Made by a program: the position numbers and the translations under genes. Source: Pseudomonas sp. efr-133-TYG-5 (GTDB lineage Bacteria > Pseudomonadota > Gammaproteobacteria > Pseudomonadales > Pseudomonadaceae). From it: a DNA stretch of 64,000 bases. This document shows positions 50,967-59,752 of the stretch, piece after piece. The notes below the pieces were generated by a model. The model was not told the DNA's origin, made no database searches, and worked only from the letters and a program-made list of their open reading frames with translations. The stretch is from NCBI RefSeq assembly GCF_030209175.1, contig NZ_JARVSM010000006.1:186001-250000 (forward strand), read 5' to 3'. Position 1 is the first letter of the stretch. The number at the start of each line of letters is the position of its first letter.

Positions 50967-52403
50967 TCAGCCCTCATCCCCCTCATCGTCATCCCCGCCA
51001 TCAACCTTCATCCCCAGTTCCTTGATCTTGCGCGTCAGGGTATTGCGCCCCCAACCCAGCAACACTGCCGCATCACGCCGACGTCCGGCCGTGTGCTTCA
51101 GCGCCGTCTCGATCATGATCCGCTCGAACGCCGGCACCGCGCTGTCGAGCAGGCTCGACTGGCCGCGCGCCAGGGCCTGGTCAGCCCACTGGCGCAGCGC
51201 CTGCTCCCAATTGGTCACGGGGGCCGAATCCTGCGGCAGGTTCAGCAGCTCCGGCGGCAGGTCGCTGATGTGCACCTCGCGCCCGGAGGCCATCACGGTG
51301 ATCCAGCGGCAGGTGTTCTCCAGTTGCCGCACGTTGCCTGGCCACGGCAGGTTCTTCAGGTATTCCTCGGTTTCGCTTTTGAGCAGCTTCGGCTCCACCG
51401 CCAGTTCCTGCGCGGCGCGGCTGAGGAAGTGCTTGGCCAGGGTCGGAATGTCTTCGCGACGGTCCGACAGGCGCGGAATATGGATGCGGATCACGTTGAG
51501 GCGGTGGAACAAGTCCTCACGGAATTTGCCGGCGTGCACCAGGGTTTCCAGGTTCTGGTGCGTCGCGGCGATGATCCGTACGTCGACCTTGACCGGCACA
51601 TGACCGCCGACCCGATAGAACTCGCCATCGGCCAAGACGCGCAGCAGGCGAGTCTGGGTGTCGGCCGGCATGTCGCCGATTTCGTCGAGGAACAGCGTAC
51701 CGCCGTCCGCTTGCTCGAAGCGCCCGCGGCGCAGGTTGGCCGCGCCGGTGAACGCGCCTTTCTCGTGGCCGAACAGCTCGGACTCCATCAGGTCCTTGGG
51801 AATCGCCGCCATGTTCAGCGCAATGAACGGCGAGGCCGCCCGTGGACTGTGGCGGTGCAGAGCGTGGGCCACCAGCTCTTTACCGGTGCCGGACTCGCCG
51901 TTGATCAGCACGGTGATGTTGGAGTGACTCAAGCGGCCGATGGCGCGAAACACTTCCTGCATCGCCGGCGCTTCGCCGATGATTTCCGGCGTGCGGGTCA
52001 GCGCCGGCACCACTTCCAGGCCTTGTTGTTCCTGGGCGTGCTGGTTGGCGCGCTTGACCAGCGACACGGCTTCGTCGACGTCGAACGGCTTGGGCAGGTA
52101 CTCGAACGCACCGCCCTGATAGGAGGCGACAGCGCTGTCCAGGTCGGAGTGAGCGGTCATGATGATCACCGGCAACCGTGGGTGCTGCTCGCGAATCCGC
52201 GCCAGCAGGTCGAGGCCACTGGCACCCGGCATGCGGATGTCGGAGATGATCACGTCCGGCTGCTGGCGGGCCAGGCGGCTCATCACGCCGTCGGCGCTGT
52301 CGAAGCTCTGGGTGGTCATGCCTTCCTGTTGCAGGGCTTTTTCCAGGACCCAACGGATTGAACGGTCGTCATCGACGATCCACACGGTTTCACTACGGCT
52401 CAT
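50967..52403 (-). CDS. ntrC: nitrogen regulation response regulator NtrC
   Basis: A 478-residue sigma54 activator controlling nitrogen genes. Receiver domain with the phospho-aspartate in VIISDIRMPGASG (about residue 55), an AAA+ domain with Walker A GESGTGKE and the sigma54-contact loop KGAFTGAANLRRG, and a C-terminal Fis-type helix-turn-helix (AAVLLGWGRNTLTRKIKELG). The tail is acidic. It overlaps ntrB by four bases. Confidence 0.97.
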   Translation of the reverse strand: MSRSETVWIVDDDRSIRWVLEKALQQEGMTTQSFDSADGVMSRLARQQPDVIISDIRMPGASGLDLLARIREQHPRLPVIIMTAHSDLDSAVASYQGGAFEYLPKPFDVDEAVSLVKRANQHAQEQQGLEVVPALTRTPEIIGEAPAMQEVFRAIGRLSHSNITVLINGESGTGKELVAHALHRHSPRAASPFIALNMAAIPKDLMESELFGHEKGAFTGAANLRRGRFEQADGGTLFLDEIGDMPADTQTRLLRVLADGEFYRVGGHVPVKVDVRIIAATHQNLETLVHAGKFREDLFHRLNVIRIHIPRLSDRREDIPTLAKHFLSRAAQELAVEPKLLKSETEEYLKNLPWPGNVRQLENTCRWITVMASGREVHISDLPPELLNLPQDSAPVTNWEQALRQWADQALARGQSSLLDSAVPAFERIMIETALKHTAGRRRDAAVLLGWGRNTLTRKIKELGMKVDGGDDDEGDEG

Positions 52404-53485
52404 GTCGATGTGGCTCCTTGTTCCAGTGGCAGAAAGATCGAGAACGTGGTGTGGCCTGGATGGCTGTCACATTCGATCAGGCCCTGGTGCTGGCTGATGA
52501 TGTTCTGGGTGATGGCCAGGCCCAGCCCGGTACCGTCCGGACGGCCGCTGACCATGGGAAAGAAAATGGTTTCCTGGAGTTCCGCGGGGATGCCCGGGCC
52601 GTTGTCGATGATTTCGATCTTGGTCACCAGGCGATGGCGGATGTGGCCGATGGTGAACTGGCGCATCGCCCGGGTACGCAGGCTGATGCGGCCCAGGCGC
52701 AGCTCGTTCTGGCTGCTGATGGCCTGCATGGCGTTGCGCACGATGTTCAACACGGCCTGAATCATTTGCTCGCGGTCGATCAGTACGTCGGGGATGCTCG
52801 GGTCGTAGTCGCGCACCAGGGTGATGCAGCCCTGGCTTTCCGCCTCGACCAGATGGCAAACGCGCTCCAGTACTTCGTGAACGTTGCACAGCGCCAGCGA
52901 CGGCAGTTTGTTCGAGCCGAGCATGCGGTCGACCAGATTGCGCAGGCGGTCGGCCTCTTCAATGATCACGTTGGTGTAGTCGCGCAGGCTGTCTTCCGGC
53001 AGTTCGCGGGCCAGCAATTGCGCGGCGCCACGGATGCCGCCCAGCGGGTTCTTGATCTCGTGGGCGAGGCCGCGCACCAGCATCTTGCTGGTTTCCTGCT
53101 TGGACAGTTGCGCCTCTTCCTTGGTGATCCGCAGCAGACGGTCACGCGGGTGCACCTCCAGCAGGAGCATGGTCGCGCCGTTGCTGAGGATCGGCGTCAC
53201 CGCATAGTCGACGGTCAGGGTCTGGCCGGTGAGGGCGGTGAGCATCGCTTCGCGCTTGGTGAACGGATGGGCCTGTTCCACGGCCTGGCGCAACGAGTTG
53301 AGCGCTTCGGCGGACTCGGTGAACAGCTCGCTGATGAACTGGCCATGGCTGCGCTGGCCGCTGATGGCCAGCAGCATCTCCGCCGCCGGATTCATGTACT
53401 CGAGGCGCAGTTCGGCGTCGAGCAGGATGGTCGCGGTGGTCAGGTTGTCGAGCAGCAAACGGTGAATGGCGTCACTTATAGTCAT
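52400..53485 (-). CDS. ntrB: nitrogen regulation sensor kinase NtrB
   Basis: A 361-residue cytosolic histidine kinase that phosphorylates NtrC under nitrogen limitation. PAS domain at residues about 10-120, the phospho-accepting histidine in LVRGLAHEIKNPLGGIRG (about residue 138), then the N-box VLNIVRNAMQA, IIDNGPGIP and GTGLGLAITQ. The start ATG 53485 is preceded by AAGAGG. Likely transcribed from the sigma54-type promoter at 53544 and autoregulated through an NtrC box at 53685. Confidence 0.97.
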   Translation of the reverse strand: MTISDAIHRLLLDNLTTATILLDAELRLEYMNPAAEMLLAISGQRSHGQFISELFTESAEALNSLRQAVEQAHPFTKREAMLTALTGQTLTVDYAVTPILSNGATMLLLEVHPRDRLLRITKEEAQLSKQETSKMLVRGLAHEIKNPLGGIRGAAQLLARELPEDSLRDYTNVIIEEADRLRNLVDRMLGSNKLPSLALCNVHEVLERVCHLVEAESQGCITLVRDYDPSIPDVLIDREQMIQAVLNIVRNAMQAISSQNELRLGRISLRTRAMRQFTIGHIRHRLVTKIEIIDNGPGIPAELQETIFFPMVSGRPDGTGLGLAITQNIISQHQGLIECDSHPGHTTFSIFLPLEQGATST

Positions 53486-53543
53486 CAGAGCCTCTTTTGG
53501 GGGCGGAGCGTGCGCAAGAAGCAAGCGTCGTTGAACGGAAAAT

Positions 53544-53558
53544 GCAAAAACCAAACCA
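53544..53558 (-). promoter_or_regulatory. possible sigma54-type promoter of ntrBC
   Basis: On the minus strand TTGGTTTGGTTTTTGCA has GG and GC ten bases apart and a TTTGCA -12 box; the -24 box is weak. Transcription would begin near 53532, 47 bases before ntrB. Confidence 0.35.
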
Positions 53559-53684
53559 AGGCTCCGAAAAGAAGCGTTCGCTGCCTGAAACGGGCGTTTG
53601 ACGCTCGTTTGCGTGGCAGTCGGCCAGCTTCGTCGGGTAGTTTCGAACCAAAATGGGTTGCGATGTGGGTACGGTGCAGGCTAT

Positions 53685-53701
53685 TGCACCAATATAGTGC
53701 G
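53685..53701. promoter_or_regulatory. NtrC-type binding site upstream of ntrBC
   Basis: TGCACCAATATAGTGCG matches the inverted NtrC consensus TGCACC-N5-GGTGCA at 10 of 12 defined positions. Its centre is about 160 bases upstream of the proposed start of ntrBC transcription, a normal enhancer distance. Confidence 0.55.
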
Positions 53702-53716
53702 CAAAGCTGAACGGCG

Positions 53717-54343
53717 TTAGAAGAACCGCAGGAAGGGATTTTTTTCTTCGGCGGGTTTGTCCTTGAGCGGACATTCGGGACGCACGCCGTAGTCTTCGCT
53801 GACGCAGGGTTTGACCTGGCGTTTCTGCGCCAGCGAAATGCGCAGCATGTGGAACGGTTGATTGGCCGTGCGCTCGACGATGCGGCCTTCGGCGTCGAGG
53901 ATTTCCACCGCCAGGTTGTGGCTGCCGCGGTCAACGTTGCTCAGCGGGAACACCGGGCTCAGGCCGGGTTCGCCGGTGGCCTGGCCGTCCAGCAGCAGAC
54001 GGTAGCGATGGCCCTTCTGCAGGCCCGGCTCGCTGGTGACGCTGACGATCAGCTCGCCGGCACTGCTGCGAATGGTGGCGTCCGGTTCGGGGATGAGCAC
54101 GCGCAGCATGTCGTAGCGGAACAACGCAGGTTCTACCGGCTTCTGCGCAGCGGTCAACGGCGCGGCGCCGGTCGGGTTGGCCGGCATGCGGTTGCTGGTG
54201 GTCAGCGGTACGCGCCTGGCATTTCCGGGGCGCGGCTGGTCGGTGAACACCCGATTGCCCTGGACGTCGACGTAGGTGAAGACCTCGGCCGAGGCGCTGA
54301 ACACGATCAGGCCAAGGCACCCGGCGAGCAGAGCGCGCCTCAC
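53717..54343 (-). CDS. exported DUF4124-domain protein
   Basis: A 208-residue exported protein with a signal peptide (MRRALLAGCLGLIVFSASA) and an N-terminal DUF4124 domain, recognised from EVFTYVDVQGNRVFTDQPRPGNARRVPL. The rest contains a beta-sandwich region (FRYDMLRVLIPEPDATIRSSA, then NVDRGSHNLAVEILDAEGR). It is coupled by a four-base overlap to a related gene upstream (54340). The function of DUF4124 proteins is unknown; this pair is syntenic between glnA and ntrBC in Pseudomonas. Confidence 0.88.
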   Translation of the reverse strand: MRRALLAGCLGLIVFSASAEVFTYVDVQGNRVFTDQPRPGNARRVPLTTSNRMPANPTGAAPLTAAQKPVEPALFRYDMLRVLIPEPDATIRSSAGELIVSVTSEPGLQKGHRYRLLLDGQATGEPGLSPVFPLSNVDRGSHNLAVEILDAEGRIVERTANQPFHMLRISLAQKRQVKPCVSEDYGVRPECPLKDKPAEEKNPFLRFF

Positions 54344-54852
54344 GGCTTGTGCACCCGTTGCACGGTGAACGTCACCACCGGGCTCTGCTGGATGATCGAC
54401 GCGCCATCGATCACCTGCACGGCGAGGCGATGCTCGCCGCGATCGACATTGACCAGTTGCATGATCGGCACATTGCTCGGCTGCCCGTAGGGTTCGCCGT
54501 CCATGACCAGGCGCAACTGATGCGGCGCTTGCAAGCGTGGCTTGATCAGTACGTTGACGGTGAAGGTGCCGTTGTTGGCGCGCAGGGCCTCCTCGGTGGG
54601 CAGGCCGCCCAGTTCGAGAATCTCGTAGGCGCTGCGCACGGGCTCACGGCTATCGGAGATCGGCGCAGCGGGTGCGCTCGGCGTCTGAGGCTCGACGCTG
54701 TTGAGCGGCGGCAGCTCGACCGGCTGCGCCTGCACGCCGTCGGGCGCATGATCGCTGTAGACCGTGTTGCCGCCGGCATCGGTGTACTTGTAGATCTGCG
54801 CGCTGGCGGGCAAGGCGATCAGCAGCAGTAGGTAAAGAAAGGTGCGCCCCAT
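54340..54852 (-). CDS. exported DUF4124-domain protein, paralogue of the next gene
   Basis: A 170-residue exported protein (signal MGRTFLYLLLLIALPASA) with the DUF4124 motif QIYKYTDAGGNTVYSDHAPDG, then a beta-rich region (QLVNVDRGEHRLAVQVIDGAS) clearly related to that of the gene at 53717. ATG 54852 is chosen for the signal peptide; the frame extends upstream without support. The two genes form a tandem duplicate read in one transcript. Confidence 0.88.
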   Translation of the reverse strand: MGRTFLYLLLLIALPASAQIYKYTDAGGNTVYSDHAPDGVQAQPVELPPLNSVEPQTPSAPAAPISDSREPVRSAYEILELGGLPTEEALRANNGTFTVNVLIKPRLQAPHQLRLVMDGEPYGQPSNVPIMQLVNVDRGEHRLAVQVIDGASIIQQSPVVTFTVQRVHKP

Positions 54853-54952
54853 GGACTTGACCGGAAACCAAAGCGATGGGGTGCAGCATAGGCCAGGGGC
54901 GGCAGTAAGCCCAATCGGTTCAATATCCGCTGACACAATCGGTGCGGGTTCT

Positions 54953-56296
54953 CTACCGTGAAGCGTCTGCCCCGTCCATGGTCTGCCGGGCACCGGACAG
55001 CACACCCGCGGTGTAGTGCTCGATAAACACCAGCACGCCATTGGCGTCGCTGTCGCGCAATTCGCCGTGCTTTTTTCCGGCGACGAAATTCACCGTCTGG
55101 GTATGCCCGTTGTCGGCCTTGAGCGTCCACAAGCCACTTTGCAGATCGTCGGTGTAGTTACCGCTGCCTGCCGCTGTCAGCCATGGACCCTGGCGCTTGC
55201 CGTCGACGTAATTGCCACGCTCGGTGCTGGTGCCGGTGGTCAGCTCGCTCGGGCCATTGAGTTCACCGTGGGCATAGGTCTGAAACCCGCTCGCGACCCA
55301 TTCCATCGCGTCGTAGTTGAACAGCTGCCAGCGGCCCTCGCGCAAATCATTGTGGTACTCGCCCTCCAGCGTTTGCCCGTCCTGGTAAATGCTCCAGTGT
55401 CCCTGCCGTTTACCCTCTGCGAACTGGCCGGACTCCGAATATTTCTCGTCCTTGTCAAAGGACCACGGACCGACGCGTACACCGTGGCTGTAGCTACCTT
55501 GAGCGGAAATCGCATCAGAATCATAAGACACCGATGGGCCATCTTCGCTGCCGGTGAATTTGGCCGGGTCGGTTTCCCAGGCAATACGTCTGACCCGATA
55601 GTTGTAGAGCGTGCGATGGCCCTCGACGCGAGTGATGTCGAGCCAGCGCCAGAAGGTAACGGTGAGAAAGCGGCCGTCCCTTTGCGCATAGGTTTTCTTG
55701 AAGAAGTATGGCTCGGCCTCGGGCGTCGGATCGCTCAACGGGTCGTAGTATTGGCCGTAATAACCCACCAGTTTCCCTTGGGTGAGGTCGAGCTGGTCAA
55801 ACTCTGGTACGCCGGACGCTTCGTAGTAGAAGCGGTAGTTGAGCGGGGTGATCAGGCCCAGGGCTTTCTTGATGGTCAGCGCGTCCAGGCGTTTCTGGCC
55901 CGCAGTGATGCGATCCAGCGCTGGTTGCAGCGCGGTGACACGGCTGTAGAGGTGGTCGTTGGCGTCGTATTTGTAGGCGTAGATCCGGTAACGGTCGTTT
56001 TCCCGGAACAGCACGAAGCGGGTGGGGTCTTCGCTGTCGAGCGACATGAGGAAGACCGATTCGATGGAGGCCTGGCCGAAGTCATCCAGCAGTTGCGGGT
56101 TTGCCTCGGGCGTGTTGCAAACGCAGTAGTAACCCTTCACCCCGCTGGCTTCCTTGATGAATGCCAGCGTGGCCGAGCTTTCCTGCAAGCCCTCGATCAG
56201 CGGGTGGGCCAACGGTTTGTCTTCATAGAACGCTGCTGCGCCGGCCATTTGGCAGGCGAGGCCGGCCGTCAGGGCGATGGCCCATAACCACTTCAT
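54953..56296 (-). CDS. exported MORN-repeat protein
   Basis: A 447-residue exported protein with a signal peptide (MKWLWAIALTAGLACQMAGA) and a C-terminal array of MORN-like repeats (residues about 255-430): SYSHGVRVGPWSFDKDEKYS, QFAEGKRQGHWSIYQDGQTL, NYVDGKRQGPWLTAAGSG and FVAGKKHGELRDSDANG. MORN repeats bind membranes or proteins; bacterial examples include toxin-immunity relatives. The N-terminal half has no recognised domain. It lies between glnA and the DUF4124 pair in the same direction. Confidence 0.8.
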   Translation of the reverse strand: MKWLWAIALTAGLACQMAGAAAFYEDKPLAHPLIEGLQESSATLAFIKEASGVKGYYCVCNTPEANPQLLDDFGQASIESVFLMSLDSEDPTRFVLFRENDRYRIYAYKYDANDHLYSRVTALQPALDRITAGQKRLDALTIKKALGLITPLNYRFYYEASGVPEFDQLDLTQGKLVGYYGQYYDPLSDPTPEAEPYFFKKTYAQRDGRFLTVTFWRWLDITRVEGHRTLYNYRVRRIAWETDPAKFTGSEDGPSVSYDSDAISAQGSYSHGVRVGPWSFDKDEKYSESGQFAEGKRQGHWSIYQDGQTLEGEYHNDLREGRWQLFNYDAMEWVASGFQTYAHGELNGPSELTTGTSTERGNYVDGKRQGPWLTAAGSGNYTDDLQSGLWTLKADNGHTQTVNFVAGKKHGELRDSDANGVLVFIEHYTAGVLSGARQTMDGADASR

Positions 56297-56363
56297 GCGA
56301 ATCCCTTCGTCAAGGCGCCGTCGTGGCGCAGAGGTGGCGGATTATCCACGGATGCGCGGGCAC

Positions 56364-56388
56364 AAAAAAGGCCTCCCGAAGGAGGCCT
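56364..56388 (-). terminator. terminator of glnA
   Basis: AGGCCTCC / GGAGGCCT hairpin with loop CGAA. Read on the minus strand it is followed by six T, 36 bases after the glnA stop. Confidence 0.85.
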
Positions 56389-56423
56389 CTCTGTGTCACG
56401 CCACGGAGCGCGGCGCTACCGGA

Positions 56424-57830
56424 TCAGCAGCTGTAGTACAGCTCATATTCCAGTGGGTGCACGAAGGTGCGGACCTTGATTTCTTCTTCGGATTTCAGCG
56501 CGATGTAAGCGTCGATGAAGTCGTCGGAGAACACGCCGCCCTTGGTCAGGAACGCACGGCCCTTGTCCAGCTCTTCCAGGGCTTCTTTCAGGCTGCCGCA
56601 CACTTGCGGGATCTCTTTCGCCTCTTCAGGCGGCAGGTCGTACAGGTTTTTGTCCGCTGCATCGCCTGGGTGGATCTTGTTCTGGATACCGTCCAGACCG
56701 GCCATCAGCAGTGCTGCGAAAGCCAGGTACGGGTTGGCAGCCGGATCCGGGAAACGCGCTTCGATACGACGGCCGCGTGGGCTGTTGACGTAAGGAATAC
56801 GGATCGAGGCGGAACGGTTGCGTGCCGAGTAGGCCAGCATGACCGGCGCTTCGAAACCTGGCACCAGACGCTTGTAGGAGTTGGTGGCCGGGTTGGTGAA
56901 GCCGTTCAGCGCCTTACCGTGCTTGATGATACCGCCGATGAAGTACAGGGCGGTTTCGGACAGGCCTGCATAGCCTTCGCCAGCGAAGGTGTTCTTGCCG
57001 TCTTTGGCGATGGACATGTGCACGTGCATGCCCGAACCGTTGTCGCCGTACAGTGGCTTCGGCATGAAGGTCGCGGTGCGGCCGTAAGCGTCGGCAACGT
57101 TGTGCACAACGTACTTCAGGGTCTGAACTTCGTCAGCCTTCTTCACCAGGGTGTTGAACTTGACGCCGATTTCGTTCTGGCCGGCAGTCGCCACTTCGTG
57201 GTGGTGAACTTCGACGGTCTGACCCATTTCTTCCAGTGCGTTGCACATGGCGGTACGGATTTCGTGGTCGTGGTCGAACGGCGGAACCGGGAAGTAGCCG
57301 CCCTTGACGCCTGGACGGTGGCCCTTGTTGCCGCCTTCCACGTCCTGGTCGGACATCCACGAGCCTTGCTCGGAGTAGATCTTGAACATCGAGCCGGAGA
57401 TGTCGGACTTGAACTTCACTTCGTCGAAGATGAAGAACTCTGGCTCCGGACCGGCGAATACGGTGTCACCGATACCGGTGGTCTTGAGGTATTCCTCGGC
57501 GCGGTGGGCGATGGCGCGCGGGTCGCGATCGTAACCTTGCATGGTCGAAGGTTCGATGATGTCGCAGACCAGGATCAGGGTCGGCTCTTCGGTGAACGGG
57601 TCGAGGACCGCCGTTTCGTCGTCCGGCAGCAGGATCATGTCGGAGGCTTCGATGCCTTTCCAGCCAGCGATGGAGGAACCGTCGAACATCTTGCCGACTT
57701 CGAAGAAGTCGTCTTCCAGCGCATCGCGAGCCGGCATGGTCACGTGGTGCTGAGTGCCTTTGGTGTCCGTGAAGCGCAGATCAATCCACTTGACGTCATG
57801 ATCTTTGATGAGTTGAACCGACTTCGACAT
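56424..57830 (-). CDS. glnA: glutamine synthetase, type I
   Basis: Main ammonia-assimilating enzyme, dodecameric. The 468-residue protein shows the GSI signature DGSSIAGWKGIEASDM, the catalytic NGSGMHVHMSIAKDG and the adenylylation tyrosine in DKNLYDLPPEE (about residue 397), so it is controlled by GlnE. ATG 57830 is the family start (MSKSVQLIKDHDVKWIDL). Transcription likely starts at a sigma54 promoter near 57927 activated by NtrC; glnA is separated from ntrBC by three other genes. Confidence 0.98.
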   Translation of the reverse strand: MSKSVQLIKDHDVKWIDLRFTDTKGTQHHVTMPARDALEDDFFEVGKMFDGSSIAGWKGIEASDMILLPDDETAVLDPFTEEPTLILVCDIIEPSTMQGYDRDPRAIAHRAEEYLKTTGIGDTVFAGPEPEFFIFDEVKFKSDISGSMFKIYSEQGSWMSDQDVEGGNKGHRPGVKGGYFPVPPFDHDHEIRTAMCNALEEMGQTVEVHHHEVATAGQNEIGVKFNTLVKKADEVQTLKYVVHNVADAYGRTATFMPKPLYGDNGSGMHVHMSIAKDGKNTFAGEGYAGLSETALYFIGGIIKHGKALNGFTNPATNSYKRLVPGFEAPVMLAYSARNRSASIRIPYVNSPRGRRIEARFPDPAANPYLAFAALLMAGLDGIQNKIHPGDAADKNLYDLPPEEAKEIPQVCGSLKEALEELDKGRAFLTKGGVFSDDFIDAYIALKSEEEIKVRTFVHPLEYELYYSC

Positions 57831-57926
57831 AGTGTCCTCCGGGTGGCTTAGGGCTTGGTAGTGGATGCCCTTAATAAGGGTGATGCCGGCGCAGATACTC
57901 TGCCAAGGCAACCTGCCTCACAAGGG

Positions 57927-57942
57927 AGCAAATTGCATGCCA
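57927..57942 (-). promoter_or_regulatory. sigma54-type promoter of glnA
   Basis: On the minus strand TGGCATGCAATTTGCT places GG and GC ten bases apart and matches TGGCAC-N5-TTGCW at all but one defined position. It lies 97-112 bases upstream of glnA; transcription would start near 57916. Confidence 0.7.
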
Positions 57943-58045
57943 GTGCCCCAGCATGGGTTTTTTGCCCCAAATTCACGCTTTCAGGGGCGTAATGCGCCAT
58001 ATAGGCGAAAATATCGCCCCCTAATGTAGCGTGCGAAATGAAAAA

Positions 58046-58062
58046 TGACCCGTTTTGGTGCG
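58046..58062. promoter_or_regulatory. possible NtrC-type binding site upstream of glnA
   Basis: TGACCCGTTTTGGTGCG matches the NtrC palindrome at 9 of 12 defined positions, about 138 bases upstream of the proposed glnA transcription start. It lies close to the thiI promoter, which faces the other way. Confidence 0.4.
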
Positions 58063-58088
58063 TGCAAAACCTTCTGCACATTAACTGG

Positions 58089-58116
58089 TTAAACCTTGAG
58101 CAATTTCCGCTATAAT
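58089..58116 (+). promoter_or_regulatory. possible thiI promoter
   Basis: A perfect TATAAT -10 box at 58111-58116 with a weak -35 (TTAAAC, 58089-58094) 16 bases upstream, about 40 bases before ATG 58159. Confidence 0.5.
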
Positions 58117-58158
58117 CCGCGCCCCCCTTTTTCGGCAGGCCCTGCGCGCGCTGTTTTC

Positions 58159-59613
58159 ATGAAACTAATCGTAAAAGTCTTCCCCGAGATCACCATCAAA
58201 AGCCGACCTGTCCGGACGAAATTCATCCGCCAGCTGGCCAAGAACATCCGCACCGTGCTCCGTGACCTGGACCCGGCCGTGGTGGTGAACGGTGTGTGGG
58301 ACAATCTCGAGCTGGAAACCCGCGTCACCGAGCCCAAGGCCTTGAAAGAGATGGGCGAGCGCCTGAGCTGCATGCCGGGCGTCGCGCACTTTCTGCAGAT
58401 CGACGAGTACCCGCTGGGCGACTTCGACGACATCACCGAGAAGTGCAAACAGCACTACGGCGACGCGCTGGCCGGGAAGATTTTCTCGGTGCGCTGCAAG
58501 CGTGCGGGCAAGCACCCGTTCAGCTCGATGGACGTCGAAAAATACGTCGGCAGCAAGCTGCGTCGTGAGTGCGGTGCTGCCGGAATCGACCTCAAGGCGC
58601 CCGAAATCGAAGTGCGCATCGAAGTTCGCGACCAACGGTTGTTCGTTATCCACAGCCAGCACGAAGGCATCGGCGGCTACCCGCTCGGCGCGCTGGAGCA
58701 GACCCTGGTATTGATGTCCGGCGGCTTTGACTCGACGGTTGCCGCCTACCAGATCATGCGCCGCGGCCTGATGGCGCACTTCTGCTTCTTCAATCTCGGC
58801 GGCCGTGCCCACGAATTGGGCGTGATGGAAGTCGCGCACTTCATCTGGAAGAAGTACGGCAGCTCGCAACGCGTGCTATTTGTCAGTGTGCCGTTCGAGG
58901 AAGTGCTGGGCGAAATTCTCGGCAAAGTCGATAACAGCCATATGGGCGTGGTTTTGAAGCGTATGATGTTGCGCGCGTCCTCCGCCATCGCCGACCGCCT
59001 GCACATCGATGCGCTGGTCACCGGCGAAGCGATCTCCCAGGTTTCGAGCCAGACGCTGCCGAACCTGTCGGTGATCGACTGCGTGACCGACAAACTGGTC
59101 CTGCGCCCGCTGATCGTCGCCCACAAGCAGGACATCATCGACACGGCCAACGCGATCGGCACCGCCGATTTCGCCCGGCACATGCCGGAGTACTGCGGGG
59201 TCATCTCGGTCAATCCGAAGACCGCCGCCAAGCGCTACCGGGTCGAGCACGAAGAGAAAGAATTCGACATGGCGGTGCTCGAGCGTGCGCTCGCCAACGC
59301 CAAACTGGTGCCGATCGATCGGGTGATCGACGAATTGGGCCAGGACTTGCAGATCGAAGAAGTCGGCGAAGCGCTGGCCGGTCAGATCGTTATCGACATC
59401 CGCCACCCGGATGCCGCCGAGGATGACCCGCTGGAAATCGCCGGCGTAGAGGTACAGACGATGCCGTTTTACGCTGTGAACGCTCGTTTCAAGGAACTGG
59501 ACCCTACTCGCCAGTACCTGCTGTATTGCGACAAAGGCGTGATGAGTCGCCTGCATGCCCACCATTTGCTCAGTGAGGGGCATGCCAATGTGCGCGTTTA
59601 TCGACCGAGCTAA
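58159..59613 (+). CDS. thiI: tRNA 4-thiouridine synthase / thiamine sulfurtransferase ThiI
   Basis: Makes 4-thiouridine at tRNA position 8. The 484-residue protein has an N-terminal ferredoxin-like/THUMP part, the PP-loop LVLMSGGFDSTVAAY (about residue 182) that adenylates tRNA, and a C-terminal rhodanese domain with the active cysteine in YLLYCDKGVMSRLHAHHL (about residue 456). Start ATG 58159 gives MKLIVKVFPEITIKSRPVR, the family N-terminus. Confidence 0.97.
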   Translation: MKLIVKVFPEITIKSRPVRTKFIRQLAKNIRTVLRDLDPAVVVNGVWDNLELETRVTEPKALKEMGERLSCMPGVAHFLQIDEYPLGDFDDITEKCKQHYGDALAGKIFSVRCKRAGKHPFSSMDVEKYVGSKLRRECGAAGIDLKAPEIEVRIEVRDQRLFVIHSQHEGIGGYPLGALEQTLVLMSGGFDSTVAAYQIMRRGLMAHFCFFNLGGRAHELGVMEVAHFIWKKYGSSQRVLFVSVPFEEVLGEILGKVDNSHMGVVLKRMMLRASSAIADRLHIDALVTGEAISQVSSQTLPNLSVIDCVTDKLVLRPLIVAHKQDIIDTANAIGTADFARHMPEYCGVISVNPKTAAKRYRVEHEEKEFDMAVLERALANAKLVPIDRVIDELGQDLQIEEVGEALAGQIVIDIRHPDAAEDDPLEIAGVEVQTMPFYAVNARFKELDPTRQYLLYCDKGVMSRLHAHHLLSEGHANVRVYRPS

Positions 59614-59752
59614 GTGCCCGGGGCTGTTTGCCTGTGGCCTGCGTCACCGGCCCCCCGACACCGCCGTCAAGCTGTAACGGCCATGCCGGACACTACTGTC
59701 AATCGCTGCCAAGACTTGTCAGCAAACCGAATCCTCTGATCGAGATACACAA

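Noticed and set aside
58062..58079. GTGCA-N8-TGCAC pair near the glnA enhancer
   Set aside because: The half-sites face outward and the spacing does not fit the NtrC palindrome.
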